Program-made: the position numbers and the translations under genes
Assembly (NCBI RefSeq): GCF_037126285.1
Contig: NZ_CP147012.1
Location: forward strand, 2,874,001 to 2,938,000
Source: Bernardetia sp. MNP-M8
Lineage (GTDB): Bacteria > Bacteroidota > Bacteroidia > Cytophagales > Bernardetiaceae
DNA length: 64,000 nucleotides
Direction of reading: 5' to 3'
Shown: positions 63,242-64,000 of the stretch, in pieces
How the letters are laid out: each line of letters opens with the position of its first letter
Numbering within the stretch: the stretch's first letter is position 1
The notes under the pieces: generated by a model
The model's input: only the letters and a program-made list of their open reading frames with translations
Database searches by the model: none
Told to the model about the DNA's origin: nothing

Positions 63242-63634
63242 ATGAAAAAACTATTTGCTCTACTCATCTTATTATTGATTTATTTTCCTGCCTACTCACA
63301 ATTTACAGGAGGTTCTGGAGGAGGTGCAGACAAAGCACAAATCAGAACAAGAACTATTCTATCCGTAGAAAATGAACAAGAAAAGATATTTTTTGAACAA
63401 ATAAAAGTGACTTCTCAATCTAATTCTTTTTCAATAAAATGGAATGATAAAGTTAAACTACAACAGATAGAAATAATTGATATTTTAGGACGAGTACAAA
63501 AGACAGTTTCTATTTCAGAATTTCAAAAAGCTGTTTCTTTTTCTTTTGATGGAACAAATAAAGCAAAAGGGATTTATTTTGTTCGTTTTAGAGATGGTGA
63601 GGGTAGGTTTTTTAGTAAGAAGATTGTATTTTAA
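63242..63634 (+). CDS. Small type IX secretion (Por) tail protein
   Basis: The 130-residue protein has a signal peptide (FPAYSQ), a short Gly-rich linker (FTGGSGGGADKAQIRTRT) and a C-terminal domain matching the Por/T9SS type A sorting domain: IEIIDILGRVQKTVSISEFQ, DGTNKAKGIYFVRFRDGEGR, FFSKKIVF. The CTD fills most of the protein, so the mature cargo is tiny. It would be exported by the type IX system and attached at the surface or released. No protease domain is present. Confidence 0.82.
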   Translation: MKKLFALLILLLIYFPAYSQFTGGSGGGADKAQIRTRTILSVENEQEKIFFEQIKVTSQSNSFSIKWNDKVKLQQIEIIDILGRVQKTVSISEFQKAVSFSFDGTNKAKGIYFVRFRDGEGRFFSKKIVF

Positions 63635-64000
63635 TATTCTAACTTAATAAGCACAAATTCGTACAGTTATCAAAAAAAATCTTGATAAGAAACACCAAAT
63701 ATAAATAACTTACTCCGTCGAATCAAATAAGAAAAACAGAAAAACTGTCATTCAAAATAAAAAACAAAAGCCTAACTGTCTGATTTTAAGAAGCATAATT
63801 TTAGTTCTATCCTTCAATCTGTCACTTTGTCATTTTTTTTGTCATTCTTTTTGTTAAACTTCTATTTTTTGAGGTTGGTATATCTATTGTAAAATACTTG
63901 ACATACAATTTAAAACAGAGTAATGAATCAAATAAAAATTCAAAACTCTTATTTTAAAAATTAAGGAATATCACTCCATTTTTTAATATATACTTAAATC
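63635..64000. other. Intergenic end of window, no gene seen
   Basis: 366 bases of AT-rich sequence with no open frame of coding character. T-rich runs near 63833-63870 could hold a terminator for the downstream or upstream transcript but I see no convincing stem. Confidence 0.4.

Noticed and set aside
1-64000. CRISPR arrays, tRNA or rRNA genes, prophage
   Set aside because: I saw no regularly spaced direct repeats, no cloverleaf with a T-loop, and no phage structural or integrase gene.

Overview
The window is low-GC DNA from a bacterium of the Bacteroidota. A SusC/SusD pair, a small protein with a type IX secretion (Por) tail, DUF4266/DUF3570, DUF5777, DUF4403 and DUF2461 proteins, many short-lipobox lipoproteins and the lack of strong Shine-Dalgarno sites all point there. 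The mix of 7TM-DISM sensors, SpoIIE-type phosphatases and a caa3-type oxidase cluster suggests a marine, gliding-type Cytophagales, perhaps close to Bernardetia/Flexibacter. That genus-level placement is inference. I see no rRNA, tRNA, CRISPR array, prophage or intact insertion sequence.

Layout. 1-8 kb: a LysM protein cut by the window edge, DUF2461, two envelope proteins, a YbjN-like protein, a quinone oxidoreductase and purD. 8-12.5 kb: two tandem 7TM-DISM/SpoIIE phosphatases, both minus strand. 12.5-15.9 kb: a minus-strand cytochrome oxidase assembly cluster (COX3, COX4, SCO, DUF420) interrupted by a DUF433/DUF5615 toxin-antitoxin pair. 17.3-20.1 kb: a tightly coupled thioredoxin - ApbE flavin transferase - DUF4266 lipoprotein - DUF3570 operon, probably an extracytoplasmic redox module. 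20.4-21.8 kb: three small unrecognised minus-strand genes.

22.1-34.4 kb is the most striking part. One LytTR response regulator is followed by six tandem sensor histidine kinases. Their kinase halves are almost identical, but the sensors are of two unrelated kinds: four lipoprotein-type TPR sensors and two 7TM-DISM sensors. Each spacer between kinases carries a relic of the last codons of the response regulator. Both 7TM-DISM genes are also preceded by a scar made of two pieces of a TPR kinase gene. The array therefore preserves a record of repeated tandem duplication, deletion and sensor replacement, with one output channel kept constant.

34.6-40.1 kb: two unrecognised proteins, a WD40-OmpA fusion, and a cytochrome c lipoprotein - DUF5777 - YceI operon. 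40.2-47.4 kb: yicC and an outer-membrane protein, then an accessory block (M20 peptidase, a truncated second copy of the yicC 5' end, a lipoprotein, an AraC regulator, an aspartic protease) bounded by an exact 18-base direct repeat, then an FkbM methyltransferase. 47.7-51.0 kb: a giant two-propeller/Y_Y_Y/SpoIIE sensor-phosphatase. 51.5-56.2 kb: a SusC/SusD pair with an excellent terminator. 56.3-63.6 kb: a lipoprotein, RlpA with a SPOR domain, DUF3817, an amidase, a serine dehydratase beta-type subunit, DUF4403 and a type IX cargo protein.

A theme runs through the window: signalling proteins with constant output domains (SpoIIE phosphatase, LytS-type kinase) and rapidly changing sensory halves. 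Starts were moved to internal ATG codons where the family alignment or signal peptide demanded it. Several genes have only TTG or GTG available as start, and this is stated for each.
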